Shown here: positions 12,180 to 24,423 of the stretch, piece by piece
How positions within the stretch are numbered: position 1 is the first letter of the stretch
How the letters are laid out: the number at the start of each line of letters is the position of its first letter
Assembly (NCBI GenBank): GCA_002270565.1
Contig: NQMI01000020.1
Location: 248,001-312,000, forward strand
Length of the DNA: 64,000 nt
Reading direction: 5' to 3'
DNA from: Stenocarpella maydis
Lineage: Eukaryota; Ascomycota; Sordariomycetes; Diaporthales; Diaporthaceae
Made by a program: the position numbers and the translations under genes
The notes under the pieces: model-generated
Databases searched by the model: none
Seen by the model: only the letters and a program-made list of their open reading frames with translations
What the model was told of the DNA's origin: nothing

Positions 12180-13355
12180 AGAACACAAATAGTCCATACT
12201 ACTGCTCATGAGCTCGACGAGCTTGGAAACCAAGAGGACTCTTCACTGAAGGAAGAATATCTTCACACAGTCACCCAAAGTGACGCTGTTGCTCTCAATC
12301 CTCCTGTCGATGGAAATCCGCTCGTACAGGCTGGGAACGCCCAGTTGACCATCACGTCACTCATGCCCAGGTTGTCGAGTGTACAGCTCGCCAGAGGATT
12401 GGTACCGTTTCACAGCATGTGCAAAGATCTTGACCCTTTGTACTGCAGTTTCGAGATCAATATTGGCCTTTCGCCCCAGGCATGTGTTTGCAAGGCCGAT
12501 GAGTACTATTTAGTTGAGACCTGGCTTTACAACTTTCTTGAAAAATAGACCGATCAACCTGGTTCTTTTGCCCCCAAATTCTGTGAGTCATGAACATTCA
12601 CTTTCCCTATTACTCTCAAGGATAGAGGATTGCCAACGGAAAGATCTGTTCGCCTTATCTTAGTAGAGCGTCTCTACGGGACCAGTTCTGAAGGATGCCG
12701 CGCTCAAAACAACCATGCTCGAGGTGCATCTGCAAACTCGTACCAATTTCCAGAAGGGTATCGCCTCGAGGTACTCGGACGGGCTATGGATGGTTACGTT
12801 AAGCAGCGGTATTCTGGAATTGATCAGAACGACGTCTCAGGAAGCAATATTATTCTTGTGATAAATGACCAAGAGTCTGAAGCACAGCCGGAGATAGTTT
12901 GCGGTCTTATCCTTCCGCGCATCGTATTCGTCGATTATAATAATGCGAGTATACAGAGCGAGTCGATAGATTCAGAATAGGTCATTTTGCGCCCTATGAA
13001 CCCTGCCTTGAAGTTCTGGCGCAAATATATTTTCGAAGACATCGCTGGCTGGATACAGGGGAGGTGGAGTGACGTTAAAATTCAACAGGAGTGGCTATCA
13101 GGGAGATTTCGCCGGCCTGACCAACAAAGGTTGTATAGCATTCTTCCGAAGTGGCTACTTGAGCGAGCTGGACATCAGACGAACGCCACCAGCTTAACCA
13201 CGACCCTGAGTTCGCAGGGTGTGGAGACAAACCCAAGGATCAGACGACGGTCGCTCACGCTGCCCAATCGCTCAGCCAATTTGGGCCGCAGACTGGCGCA
13301 GCTGGTAACGGAAAGCCAGCTGAAACCAAGATACCAGATTACGTTGGGCCCGTAG
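12180..13355 (+). pseudogene. Decayed ORF of unknown family, one frame with three stops
   Basis: A single + frame runs about 390 codons through this interval, interrupted only by TAG at 12546-12548, TGA at 12591-12593 and TAG at 12978-12980. Such persistence of one frame is not expected of non-coding DNA of this composition and suggests a gene inactivated mainly by point mutations. Readable parts include GSNIILVINDQESEAQPEIV and a basic C-terminal part with RIRRRSLTLPNRSANLGRRL. I do not recognise the family. One stop could lie in an unrecognised short intron (GTGAGT at about 12583), so a living gene is not fully excluded. Confidence 0.4.
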
Positions 13356-14683
13356 TCAAAGTAGGACTGACGGAGCGGTATTGGGATACCAAGGAAAGTC
13401 CCTTCGCAAAAGAGCGGGCTGTGATGCCAAATGGTCGGCTGTTCTAACTGGAACGAGACAACTATATATAAATTAAACCATGCTCTCTCGGCTTCCTGTT
13501 TCCAACAGGGCAGTTAGAGTAGTTCTTAAACGGATCACAGTAACCTTTGATGGGGGAAAATAGGAGCTGCAGGCGGTACCTTCATACCGTACAGTCGCAA
13601 ACGCTCAAAGGCACAGCGCTCCCGCACTTTCTCGCTTTGCTGCCTCCAAGTCGATGGAGCCAAAATACGTCTTTTGGGACGAAACCTTCACGCAAGATAC
13701 ATCTGAGTGATGACAACCTGTAATAGCGTTCATCTCTTATTGTTGTTAAGTTCTTGTCTGGCTCGTTTAGCCGGTTTGTCGATGAACACGACTCTTCGAT
13801 AAGTCATGCAATGTGAGTCTTGGCAAATAGCGAGCACATTTGTGACTCCTTTATTCTAGGAGACCGGGCGGCTGAGATAATGGGCGTTATTTCAAGGGCT
13901 AGTATGGCCAAGAGATTCGAAAGTTGTGCAGAAGAGGCTGAGTGGGAATGTGGCTATTGCGTTTGAGATCTATTGTTATCAGCAGTATATTTCTTATCAA
14001 AGGCTGGGTCTTCGAGTTTTTACGGCCATATTAAGGGACCACCAAAGCTCCTGTTTCTTTCATTTTTATTTTATTAAAAAAGGGAGAATTATAACCAGAT
14101 TAAAACCGAAACCAGCAATGAAACCAGCTGCGCGAGAATAATGGGGTGGTGGTCTTTTGCCCTCTGGGACCTGGGCGTTGAATAGGACACCAAAATGCAA
14201 GGCAAGGTTTGGAAAAAGTGGCCGGCGGTTTTCTGAACACCATACTGGCCAATTTAAGCTGTAAATTCATAGGGGAAGCATCTGATATTCAGCATGCGGT
14301 GCGCATTATTCAACGACTCTTACCAGGAGACTGTGTCTGCCCCGAATGTCACCCACTATGATAGACGCTACAACTGTTCTTACCTCCATTTGAATTAAAG
14401 AAGCACGTAAATCGGATTGTGATCTAAACGAATGCATGGAAATCAACAAGGTGACTTCAATGATGACCCGCAATAGGACTGACTATGTATAGTCCTCAAT
14501 CTCTTTCCCACGAGCGGGAGCGCTGGTTTGAGTCGCCCCCCCTCTTTTTCTCAGCTCTCATATCAATACAAGAAGTTTATCAGACGACAGATTCTATAAG
14601 TCCCTTCCATCTTGTAGCACCTTGTTCTCGACGTGTGACTATACACGCCTGTGCCGCAATGATCTGGGCCTGAGCCGGGAGAG
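13356..14683. other. Intergenic sequence
   Basis: No supported feature. A locally AT-rich stretch near 14050-14100 (TTTTTATTTTATTAAAAAA) stands out. Short open frames lack similarity I can name. Confidence 0.45.
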
Positions 14684-16110
14684 GTGTTGGGCAAATTGCA
14701 CGTCAGAGCCCTTATCATCCTCCCCAGAACTTACGGCGAGAGCCTCAGGCTGTGGCGTAAGGATAGATTAGTAAGGATGGTAAGGCTTCACGTAAATGAC
14801 CTAGAAGTTTTCTTTCAAGCTCCGGTCGAAGATAACCTTGAGGAGTTGGTCAACAAGCTCAAAATCGGTTGTATATAGCGACCCGTATGAGCCACCTCGA
14901 AATACTTCGCGTTCTTATCGGTGAAGGCCATGATGCGACGAGCCACTTCTTGGAAGCTGTTGTTCGCTACGATATTGAAATCACGGTAGACACGATCGAG
15001 TGGCTCTGTGATGAGATGCCTGTCACCGACTTCGGAACGAGGGCTTTGGGGAGAGCCGCGTGCCTAAACAATTTCGAAGTCGCTGAATTACTTCTGCGAG
15101 AACTTCAAAGAGAGACGTGGATATCAACGGGAGGGTTTCCTGCCCGCATATCCCCGCGGGCTGTCGCTGCCAGATAAGCGTGATTGACTATGCTCAACTG
15201 CCGCGTTTCGACAGGCTCGGTGAGGAAGGTGCTAGGGGTGAAATGATAGCATACTTACTTAGTACTTTCCAGTGGGGCACTGAAGTTGACAGGAATCAAA
15301 TCGTGTCTCTTGGGCGAACTGCTTTGTATCCTTCGTCAGTCGAATGCAAGTCCCTTCTGGAGGCATTCGTACTCGAATCGGGTACCAAAACTGCCAAATA
15401 TGAGAGCGAGTATCGAATTCTACGCTATCTTCTTGACAAAGGAGAGAACTTGTCATTTGGATCACCACTGGCAATCCTCATTTTTGTAGGTGGCTCGAGT
15501 GAGCTCATCGAGGAGCTGGTTGCAAGGACTGAAAACATCAACGCATACTGCAATCCGGCTTTTCTAAGCGGCTGGGAAGTCTGAGACATCGCAGCCCTCG
15601 ATCTTGGAATGATTTTCAATTCCTAAGGCCACTACAAGCCGCTGTCTTGAGGGGCAATAAGGAGGCAGTATCCCTGCTACTTCAGAAAGGCGCCGATGCT
15701 GATAGTCGGGCACGGGATGCTAGAGGACTAACACCGTCGCAGGCCATTTGTCTCAGGCCTACAACTGCGCAAATGAAGAGGCAGTTATGGAGCCGCTTCT
15801 CGACCACTGAGCGGAGATCAACGCAGCCCCAGCTTGGAATCACGGGCTCACCGCGTTGCAAGCGGCAGCTTTGAGAGGCTATGCACAGCTCGCCATGCAC
15901 CTCGCCTCTCGCGGGGCAGACGTCAACGCACCGGCTTGCAGATATTGTCGAGGAATGGCATCGGCCCTAGCTACTGAGCTAGGACATATGGATATGGGTT
16001 TAATCCCTCTTGGACAATGGCGCGGCGAGCCCTGCTGCTGGCGAGACCTGGTCCTCATTCGGTTATGAATATAAGCGGTATGACGTGCACAGGGAAATAT
16101 TGGACTTTCT
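14684..16110 (+). pseudogene. Decayed ankyrin-repeat protein gene
   Basis: Ankyrin-repeat signatures appear in order but in at least three + frames. These include SHLEILRVLIGEG (from about 14890), NNFEVAELLLREL (about 15070), LRGNKEAVSLLLQKGADADS (about 15650) and LTALQAAALRGYAQLAMHL followed by SRGADVNAP (about 15840-15930). A TGA at about 15809 interrupts a LLDHGAEIN-type repeat core where a Gly codon is expected, and further stops and frame changes occur near 15177, 15584 and 15625. Large ankyrin proteins in these fungi often carry N-terminal Clr5 or NACHT domains; none is recognisable upstream. Probably a dead accessory gene. Confidence 0.7.
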
Positions 16111-19100
16111 CAACATATCTGCTCTGAAATTGGAAGCTAGGTTTGGTGGGAATGGCCCTTTAAGGAACTATCGTGAGTATGAGTCTGAAGGGCGAACGTC
16201 CGACTTACGAGAATGTGGATAGCGTCGGCAAAGGCTTTCTCAAAAACATTTCATTCCATGTTAAAAATTTGGCAGAATGCGAATCTCAAATCCTCGGGAG
16301 GTCTTCTCTGACGAACCTCTGTCACATTGATATCACTACGATTATGCATACCTTCAACTTCTACTTAGCATGCTGCGATGGTCTTTTCAAGATATAGGCT
16401 CCTTCAAGCCGGTGAGCGTGTTCATTGTATGCTAATTGGGAGCTCGAACAGATATCTCCTGCTCGAAGGGCAGGTTTTATCTGCTACTTAAGTACCCCAT
16501 ACCGCATTGATAGTTGCTCACCGAGCCTTGTGGTCAACTGGTTATGGACAAGTCTTCGCAAACGAGGTCCAAATCGGTGGAAGACCGCAAAAGTCTGTGC
16601 ATTCAAACTGTCAGCGTCTGAAACTTGCTCAAAATGGAGATACCGATCAACATAAGATACACCCGGAATGAAGAGCTTATTGTAATCGCGCAGCTCTCTG
16701 TTATCACGTTCCGGCACAGCGGGCACGGGCAGCAAGCGAACGCCGCGCTCTTCCCATACTCCTAGTACCGCTACATGTGATTTCCGGCGACACAGACGAG
16801 ATTAAATTTAGCGTCCGGAATATCGCGAGGACGTTCGAGTGCAAAAATCACCACTTCATTGTGGCTGTGTGGACAAACAGCACAGCATCGTTAGCTGGGC
16901 GGAGTGGATCAGCGGGGCGGAGCCCGTCGTGGGAATCGCGCCCTGGGAACCGAGAGAAGAAGGCAGAAGGAATCGCACGACTTCAAAACCAAACAGCGAA
17001 GATTTACAGGCATCCCAGATGCTCGGCCAAAGGCCGAAGAGTTATGAAGGGAATCGAGAATATCTAAATTCCTGTAATTAGTTAAGCAGGTTGAGTATTG
17101 CTTTCGTCGGACCGGGGTGGTACAGAGTTACCCTTGATCGAAAGCTAATAATAGATCTCCAGGCCTGAACTTCGGTTGCCGTATACCCGGCGCATCAACT
17201 CAAGGTCGTGGGGCAAGGCACTGACTCGCTTGGCAATGCTTAGGGCTGCAAAAGACGACAAAACCGTGCATTTCTTGTCGTCCGATGTGTTTCGAAGTCG
17301 GGTCCGCCGACGTACTGGGCGGTGTTGAGTAGTATGCGTTCATCAAGAGACCCCGACTAAGGTGATCCAAGCACAGGTTCCTCCGCTGGTGGCGGAGCCT
17401 GGCGGGGTTGGCGGAGACATCGCAAGGACCACCCCATGGCTTGTCCGCCCATGCCTGGTCTTAAAGGACTACGAGGCTGAAAAGCCTTGGAATAGAACAA
17501 ACTATAAAATAGCACCCGACTCTGGTTGCCCTCAGCTTTGCCGTTTAAATATGGCTGGGAGCATGTTGCAGGGGCTTTGGTGAACGGCAGACTTGTCCGT
17601 GTTACAAGAATAGGATGCGGAACCCCCCCCCGGTCAACCCCAAAGAAACAATATTTATAACAAGCAGCACATATAAGGTGACGTACATGGTTGGCTTCCA
17701 AGCCCGTTAATTGAGCGAACCTGTACCCGCATTTTAAGACTATTCCTTAATTTCAATTGGCGACAGCCTCAGCCGCCTTCCCCACGGCCGCACTAATGTG
17801 GATCCCGCGTCTCTTGTAACATCATTACTACAGCAAGAGCCGGCCTCTGTGAAGCCATACCTTTCTAAAAGTAGCCAAGTCCAACATTACGTGATATGAG
17901 TCCATTCAATTTACTCGAGACCAGACCTAACATGATGTGTTGACGGTCCAAATCCGTCGAGACATTCGTGCCAACTCTTCCCAGTGCTCATCGTGATGAG
18001 CTGAAAACATAGTTCAAGTTGTTTATCTGGTTTGCAGTCATGTCAGGTTTATAGTGGTCTTGAACCGCAAACTTGTGCACATTCACAAAATTAGCTAAGA
18101 TATCGAGAATCTGGTATTTGCGTGGTGTGACTTGAGGTTCAGCTCGACTTCCACCATCACCAACTGAATCATGTCATGGGCATCGAGGAGCATAAGTGAT
18201 TATTTCCGATATGGCCCCATCCACACGTCTCAAGAGAGCGGAATATATGGCTCGACGACGCGCCGAGATTACCATTTGCATCCTCTATATCACTTGTCTG
18301 TGCGGGGAAGTTCTGGTTCCTCTATAATCCGGTGCGCGACATCGAATCGGGGCCCTTGAAGTTGATGATGGCCCAATCGCGTTTCGCTCTGATCTCTTGC
18401 CGCAGCCGAAACTTCTTGAACGTCCTTGACATTACGTGCAATCGCTCGTTATTTGAAATTACAGGTAGATTGTCTTTACAGTGCCTCGATGCGGGTGTAA
18501 TGCGTGACAAACGCCCATCATTAGGTATTTTTCTGGACCCAGGGGGTCTCATAGTATGATCGCCTGTATTTCCACCACGCAGTTTTAGTTGTGATTTCAC
18601 GTGCTTTCCTGGGCCCACTCCCTATCTCCGCCAGTTCCCAAGCGGCGGCATGGCGGCATGGCGTCAACTGGTGCGATCACTGTCGGGGGGGATGCGCATT
18701 AGGCGGGGGGGATGCGCATTAGGCGGGGGGGAAGCCCCGCTGCCATGTGTCTGCATTGTCCAATCACTACGGCCGGAGTTGTGCAAGTGCCGTCTACCAG
18801 CGACGCCAGCCTCCTGACAAGCCGGGATGAACCTATGCTGGCGTCCAATATACATGCTGCCTCCACGGCTGCGCAGGTCCCCTGCGCTATCAACGTGCTG
18901 AGTAGCGCGCCCGAGCTTGTCGTTCATGGTTTGTCTGTGCCTAATTTCCCGGAAACTCTCGACGGAAGCGACGACACCGCCTAGGGCGGCGAGTAAGACC
19001 GCAATGCCGCCGCTAACAAAAATGTTGGAAGAAATTGAACTTTGGAGGCATGACAGGCTCGCTTGGGGCTGGCTGTAACCGTCTGATCTTCAGCCTTACA

Positions 19101-19790
19101 GGTCACGATGGTTGGCGCCGATGAGGAAGGAGAAGAACAAACCCGGTCGGATGCAATGCCAATGCACATCATCTACCTCAGAAGTGGTGTATTGGGCATA
19201 CTGGCCCCCGAATTAGCAGTGTGGGTGCCCGAATCAGGGTATGCAAGAGTCAGTCGTTGCAGGATTAGCAGGGCACAGAGATCGGAATAGGGGTTCGGAC
19301 AGAGGGAAGATCCTTGACTAGCCCTATTTGCATGAGACGCTGAAACGTCGAAACATCAGCCTCTGGGTACGGGGATCCCAGCCACTATCCGTGCATTATT
19401 TGGAACCTTTGTACCGGTGGGAAATTATGGGGCATACCAACGGTAGACGAAGTGATGTGGTATGGAAAATGTAATCATCGCTGCTGGCATCAAGTGAACA
19501 TATAACTCCCCAGCTTCTCCCAGCTTCAACGGTCTTTGGAACCATCCATCATCACAACAATAAACATTCACATTCACGCCTCGAGCATCTTCTGAGCATT
19601 TCCTGTGCCAGTATTTTTTACTTCTTTCTTCTCGTTGCCGGGTTCAACGCTGGTCTTCCGACTCATAGACAAAAATCAACAACTTTACGCGACACAACGC
19701 AGTACTGAGTACAGTCGCGCATCTCTCTCATCACCAATCCAAAAAACCAAATCACAAAAAAAACAAACACAATCACCACCACCACCCAAA
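16111..19790. other. Long gene-poor region
   Basis: No protein family recognised. It holds a 20-bp tandem repeat at 18684-18732 and many short unsupported open frames. The last 250 bp are A/C-rich (many CACC and CAAA words) and look like the promoter and leader of the gene at 19791. Confidence 0.45.
18684..18732. repeat. 20-bp tandem repeat, about 2.4 units
   Basis: The unit CGGGGGGGATGCGCATTAGG is repeated exactly twice plus a partial third. Each full unit contains the palindrome ATGCGCAT after a G7 run. Confidence 0.85.
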
Positions 19791-20012
19791 ATGCCTGTCC
19801 ACTTCGAGACCCCCACCCGCTTCCACCCCGAGAACGCGGCTCACTCGCACCCCGGGTCGGCCGGACGCAAGAGGTCAGAGTCCATCCGCAGGCGGACTCC
19901 GACCCCGGCCCCCAACGCCCGGCGCTCTTCCTCGGCCTCCACGTCATCAAACTCGTCAACCTCGTCTTCCCGAAGCATAGACTTCCTGAAGATGACCCCG
20001 TACCGGAAATAA
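19791..20012 (+). CDS. Small Ser/Arg-rich protein, 73 aa
   Basis: A short intronless ORF with a good fungal start context (CCAAAATGCC), preceded by a long A/C-rich leader typical of well-expressed fungal genes. The protein opens MPVHFETPTRFHPENAAHSH, continues with a basic Ser/Arg/Pro segment (RKRSESIRRRTPTPAP) and a Ser/Thr run, and ends IDFLKMTPYRK. No signal peptide or membrane segment. The composition suggests a disordered, possibly phosphorylated nuclear or cytosolic protein. Family not recognised. Support is start context, leader composition and a GC-rich coding composition distinct from its flanks. The frame is open further upstream (to 19605), but the leader sequence argues against an earlier start. 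Confidence 0.6.
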   Translation: MPVHFETPTRFHPENAAHSHPGSAGRKRSESIRRRTPTPAPNARRSSSASTSSNSSTSSSRSIDFLKMTPYRK

Positions 20013-20886
20013 GCCCCCATCTCCGTTCTACCGGCGGTCGACGCAGAGGCTTTTGAGACGGCAGACGAGACGCGCAAAGAGTCATGGCCCCCAAGGGCGG
20101 TTCGCATCTTCTCCCCCTGCGACCAAGACATGTATAACAGGGAGACGGAAAAACACTTGTACCACCTGGACTGGAAATGATGTATATTCGATGATGGTTG
20201 GGGTCCAGCGCGTCGTTTCTTTTGTTGCGCTCGACTGGGCCTGGAGTATCGGGAGGGTATCGCGTGTATAAACCGGGGTTTCTTTCCTTCTTCACTTCTT
20301 CTGCTTTCTTGAGATACCCTCACCACATTCGCTTCACAAATGTTTATTGTATTATCACGTACCGGTCCGTGGTGCTCGCTCAGCGGCACCCGGCTTACCT
20401 TCTGCATACCTGGGCACCTCCGGGCGGGGAAATTCGGGTGGCTTAGACTTTGTCGATTCGACAGTTCAAATTTTATCAAACATTGTTGCTCAATCCTTGG
20501 ACCATGCGAAATTGTATCTCGCTTACGCGTCTCTGTTGCCATAACAACATGTGCCTGTTAATCAGCGAAACCCAAGATCAACACTAAGATTGGATGTGTA
20601 TGCGGCCCGGTGTTCTCGGTAATTACAGTCAACCATTGCAGGGAAGTTGGTGATAAGAATTTTCTCTAGTCCAATCACCAGGACTGCCGAGTTAGTTGTA
20701 ATGATTGAAAGGGGGAAGGGGACTTCACATGCATCTGCGTTCCCGTTGTACCGGGATGAGGAATGTGCCCTCGGGGAATACCAGTGAGCTCATATAACTA
20801 TGTTCACCCTTCTAAAGTTTCTTTACGTAGTATTCCGTTATCTTACTCAAGCAGTCCTGCGTACCTCGTTGGACCTGGCTCTGGGG
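20013..20886. other. Intergenic sequence downstream of the small Ser/Arg-rich gene
   Basis: Nothing recognised. Probably contains the 3' UTR of the upstream gene. Confidence 0.4.
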
Positions 20887-20889
20887 CAT

Positions 20890-23520
20890 TCAGAACTGTG
20901 GAATCATGGGCCTGCGGTTGCCCCCTGTTGGGCTTACCATTGTCCTCCTGCCGTTAATTTCCACGTAATAACTCTCAACATTATTCACCCTTTCCATCTG
21001 CACAACAGAATTTTGGAAGACCTTTTGCACATCGATAGCCGTGGCACGGATACTTCCTTGTCCGTCATTGAATATCCTGACCAGGATCGGGGCTGCTACG
21101 TTCCCTACTGCCGCAGGGTCATCTCCAACGTCTTGGACATAAGTCCTGTCGCCCCCAGTGACAATGAAGAGGTTCCCATTGCTATCGTGTACCTCCACCT
21201 CGCGTATGTAACCTGCCGTGTCTCCCACCCGCGTGTAGTACCCATTCGGCCCCACATAGACTCCGACGGGAACAGGTGGCGGGCCGACGGGGCCTGGATT
21301 CTGAAGGGGCTGGAACGTCTTGGCCCGCCGGGGCACGGATTAAGACGGCGGGGATTGATAGGTCCAACACGGGCCGCTCGGCTGGGGCGACGGGAGCTCT
21401 GTGGCAAACAAAAGCATTAGTCAAACTTAGTGTGGGATTGAGTAGACGGCGCGTCGCAAGAGACGACCTCGCACCACCAGAGCATCCGTGGCTGATTCTA
21501 GAGGGGAGGAGAGTTTAAATCTCAAACAGGGGGACCTACGGGGGTGGGTCATCCAAGAGGTCTCTGATCGATGCCCTCCGTGGGTGATTGTCTCCCAATG
21601 CATTCCAGTCTCTCCCGAGCCCCGTAGCGGTCATATCCAGCGCGTCTCTCAAGGTAGGCCTCCCTGAAGGCTCGTCCACTTGTGGATCATCAGCCGTCTG
21701 CCAACTCCACGGCCCCGCCGGCCGCGCGAAGTGTGTTTCCGATTTGGCACCAGGAAGGGGTCTCGCCTAAACATCACATGGCAAGGAATCTGAGCTGGGG
21801 GTCGTAGTGGTCGAATTCTGGCTCAAGCAGTCTGCCGCTATAGGTCCAGGCCTATGGCACTGCTTGGTCCATTCTGCTCTCCCTCAATTGCGCGGGCTGC
21901 GGAGGCAGCTCGGTAAGTGTTTGGGTCATCATCTGCCACATGATCTGAGACGGCGTTAGGATCAGGTCTAGTCGGCTTGGGAACATAATTTCTAAAAGGA
22001 AACTTACGAGACCAACGCCGTAAAGATTAGTCCACCAGTCGCAGTTGCCGGCCGTTGGCTCTCCTGCTGATTTCGGACTAATCGCAAGATGGTTCCAGTG
22101 ATCAGTAAATTGCTCCTGTGCCACAGAATTGTCACTCTGTATAGCTCTCTGGATAACACGGCATTTGCGTGGTTACCTACCGGAGTATAGGTTATAGACT
22201 TTCCAGACCTTCTCAAGGTTACCATATTATACCTTTATGAGGTTGTTAGGTTTAATCTATCTGAGATAGTCACATCGGAACATGTCCACATCACATTAAC
22301 GACCTACATGTCCTGCCGATTCTGTTCTGTGAAGGTCTTAGCGAGACCCAAATCGCCGATCTGCCAGAGCTATTAGGGCCATACAATATGAGGGGAGAGC
22401 TTGTGCCTTCGTACCTTGAAAATAGGCACTGTGTCATGACCAAGAAGCCCGGGAGTCGAATCAAAATCCCCGATAAAGACTATGATGGAATTAGCTGAGT
22501 CAAGTGCCCATGAATCACCTGGACTGGTTCTCTTTACTATTATCCGAGCTGATATCGAAATGAACTATGGCATTCAGGATAGGCATAGGGTCCCCGTCAT
22601 CACCGACCGGGACGTTTCATCTTGTCCTCCTGTGAAGCTGCCTGGATATGCAAGCGCGATGCATGCTTTGATCACTGTGGAAATATATGCATAAGCCCTG
22701 ACTGCGATGTAGAGTTATAAGCAGTAACTCCAACCTACGGCATTGGAATATCTTCCATAAATCCCCGTTTTTGTAACAACTTCTCTGGAGTGCAGCCTTT
22801 TTGATGAGATTTTCGAGGGATCCACGCATTTTTTCCATTGCATATATGTCACCCCGGGTTATCGGTGCCCCAGCCTCGGACAACACGCCGGCCTGAATTG
22901 CACTTGCCCGGTCGGCGGCATTCCGTGGGTTCCTGAAACGTTCGGGCACATATTCTCTCTTCTGGACAATGTGTCTTGTCCCAGATAATCTCTGTGTTTG
23001 TAATCAGGTAGGCCCCAACTTTATGGTGCGTCACGCCAATTTACTGAAATTGGAGTCACTTACGTTCATGAATCCGATTTCTGTCCTCAGATCCGACCTC
23101 TCCGGCCTCCTGCATTTGAAAACTACCTTCTCACTCGCCTCATGCTCGTCAGCTATCTCCACCAGGACGACAACAGCATGTCCTCCCCAGCCAAGGATCT
23201 TGGATATTCCGAGGTCCAGAGGATCCAGGGCAGCCTTGACAGGTAAGTGCCCCTGCTCAATCTGCTGCTCGACTTCTTCCATGGCCCCTGGGCGTTCCGT
23301 CTGTGTCCGCATCTGCCCGAACCGTCTATACTGTTGGAGAGGTTGTTCCCGGCCAGGTCGAGAGTAGCGCGCAGGACGCACCCGAGACTTGGGCACGTCA
23401 TAGTCTGCGAATTCAGACGACCGATCGTTAAAATTCCATCGGTGGGGCTCACCCCTCCAGAAATAATCGTAGTAGTCATAGGTTGCCTGCAGGGCGAATC
23501 TGATTTCTGCGTACGTCTCA
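20890..23520 (-). pseudogene. Decayed protein-kinase-like gene
   Basis: Read on the minus strand from about 23,520, the pieces follow kinase order. A leader is followed by a glycine-loop-like ILGWGGHAVVVL (about 23,200) and KVVFKC with the candidate ATP-binding Lys (about 23,115). Near 22,785 is DLWKIFQC. An HFDI catalytic-loop remnant lies near 22,565 and IGDLGLAK, in place of DFG, near 22,350. C-lobe motifs DWWTNLYGVGL and MWQMMTQTL (22,050-21,930) are joined across an apparent GTAAGT...CAG intron. RPTLRDALD is near 21,650. Many stops and frame changes separate them. The last part (21,336-20,890) is a 148-codon open frame with VYVGPNGYYTRV and YYVEINGRRTMVSPTGG, probably a C-terminal domain of the same protein. 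I know similar fungal kinases of unknown role but cannot name one. Confidence 0.6.
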
Positions 23521-24423
23521 TGTCCTCAGGGATAACCGCCCATATTTTTGAGCAGTCCATCAGTACTACCACTACCACTGCTGCCAGTGCTGCTACTGCT
23601 ACTGCTACTAGCAGAGGGGACCCTGAAAGCCATCTTGCGGAGATATATATGCGGCTGCTTGGGATGGGCATCTCAAACTGCAGGACGTCGGTTCGGAAAG
23701 CGAATGAGCTGCTAAGAAGTGCTAAGACACCAGAAAGTTGGGATGAAGAACGAAAGACATGGGATGCGCAAGACGCCAGCTTGATAAAATCTGTGCTGAG
23801 CAACAAAGAATTTTACACAAATCCACGCAAGGTCGGCCACCCAGCATTGCCGCTTTTGATAAAGGAATATGGGACCGACGGTATATGAATGATCTTGGAA
23901 AAAGAAACCAATCAGCAGGAACCCCAGGCCGTCTCTCCCAACTATTTTGGAGAGAGGGACAATGCGGTATTCCTCATAATTGCATTGCATTACCCGTATA
24001 ATTAAAATGCCCCCTGGTGGGTAAGTCATATTTCTTTCTGACTGTTTTATAAGGAGTACGTGTTCCATTCGTATAGTTATATCGTAGAATATTTGTCTGG
24101 AATTGCTCCAGGCTCCCTGCCATGCAAGACCAATGAGAAAGAAAGAGGTGTTAGTTAATTTGACGTTTGCTGGGCCATCTTTCCAAGTTGCGCTAAATAT
24201 AATAAGGATCAAAAGTCATGTGAATCGTTGATTGCCACTCCAGGACTCAAAAGTTTGCCTACTTAAGTACCTAGATAGAAATGCCAGATAGGTACGACGC
24301 CGTTTTCCCATAATCTCCACGCTGCTTTCAAGCGCCACCATCGCTGCAGGTGATAGAACATTCGCATTTCTTGCGCACAGGCCATTCCCCCAATTACCAG
24401 CACCTATATAATGCAAATAAGGT
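23521..24423. other. Intergenic sequence with a CTG/CTA triplet microsatellite
   Basis: A run of ACT, ACC, CTG and CTA triplets lies at about 23562-23618. Open frames cross it on both strands (for example to 23888 on the plus strand), but they show no family I recognise. Confidence 0.4.

Noticed and set aside
23247..23888. 213-codon plus-strand frame across the kinase-like relic
   Set aside because: It overlaps the minus-strand kinase motifs, contains a triplet microsatellite, and shows no family signature; treated as a shadow frame.
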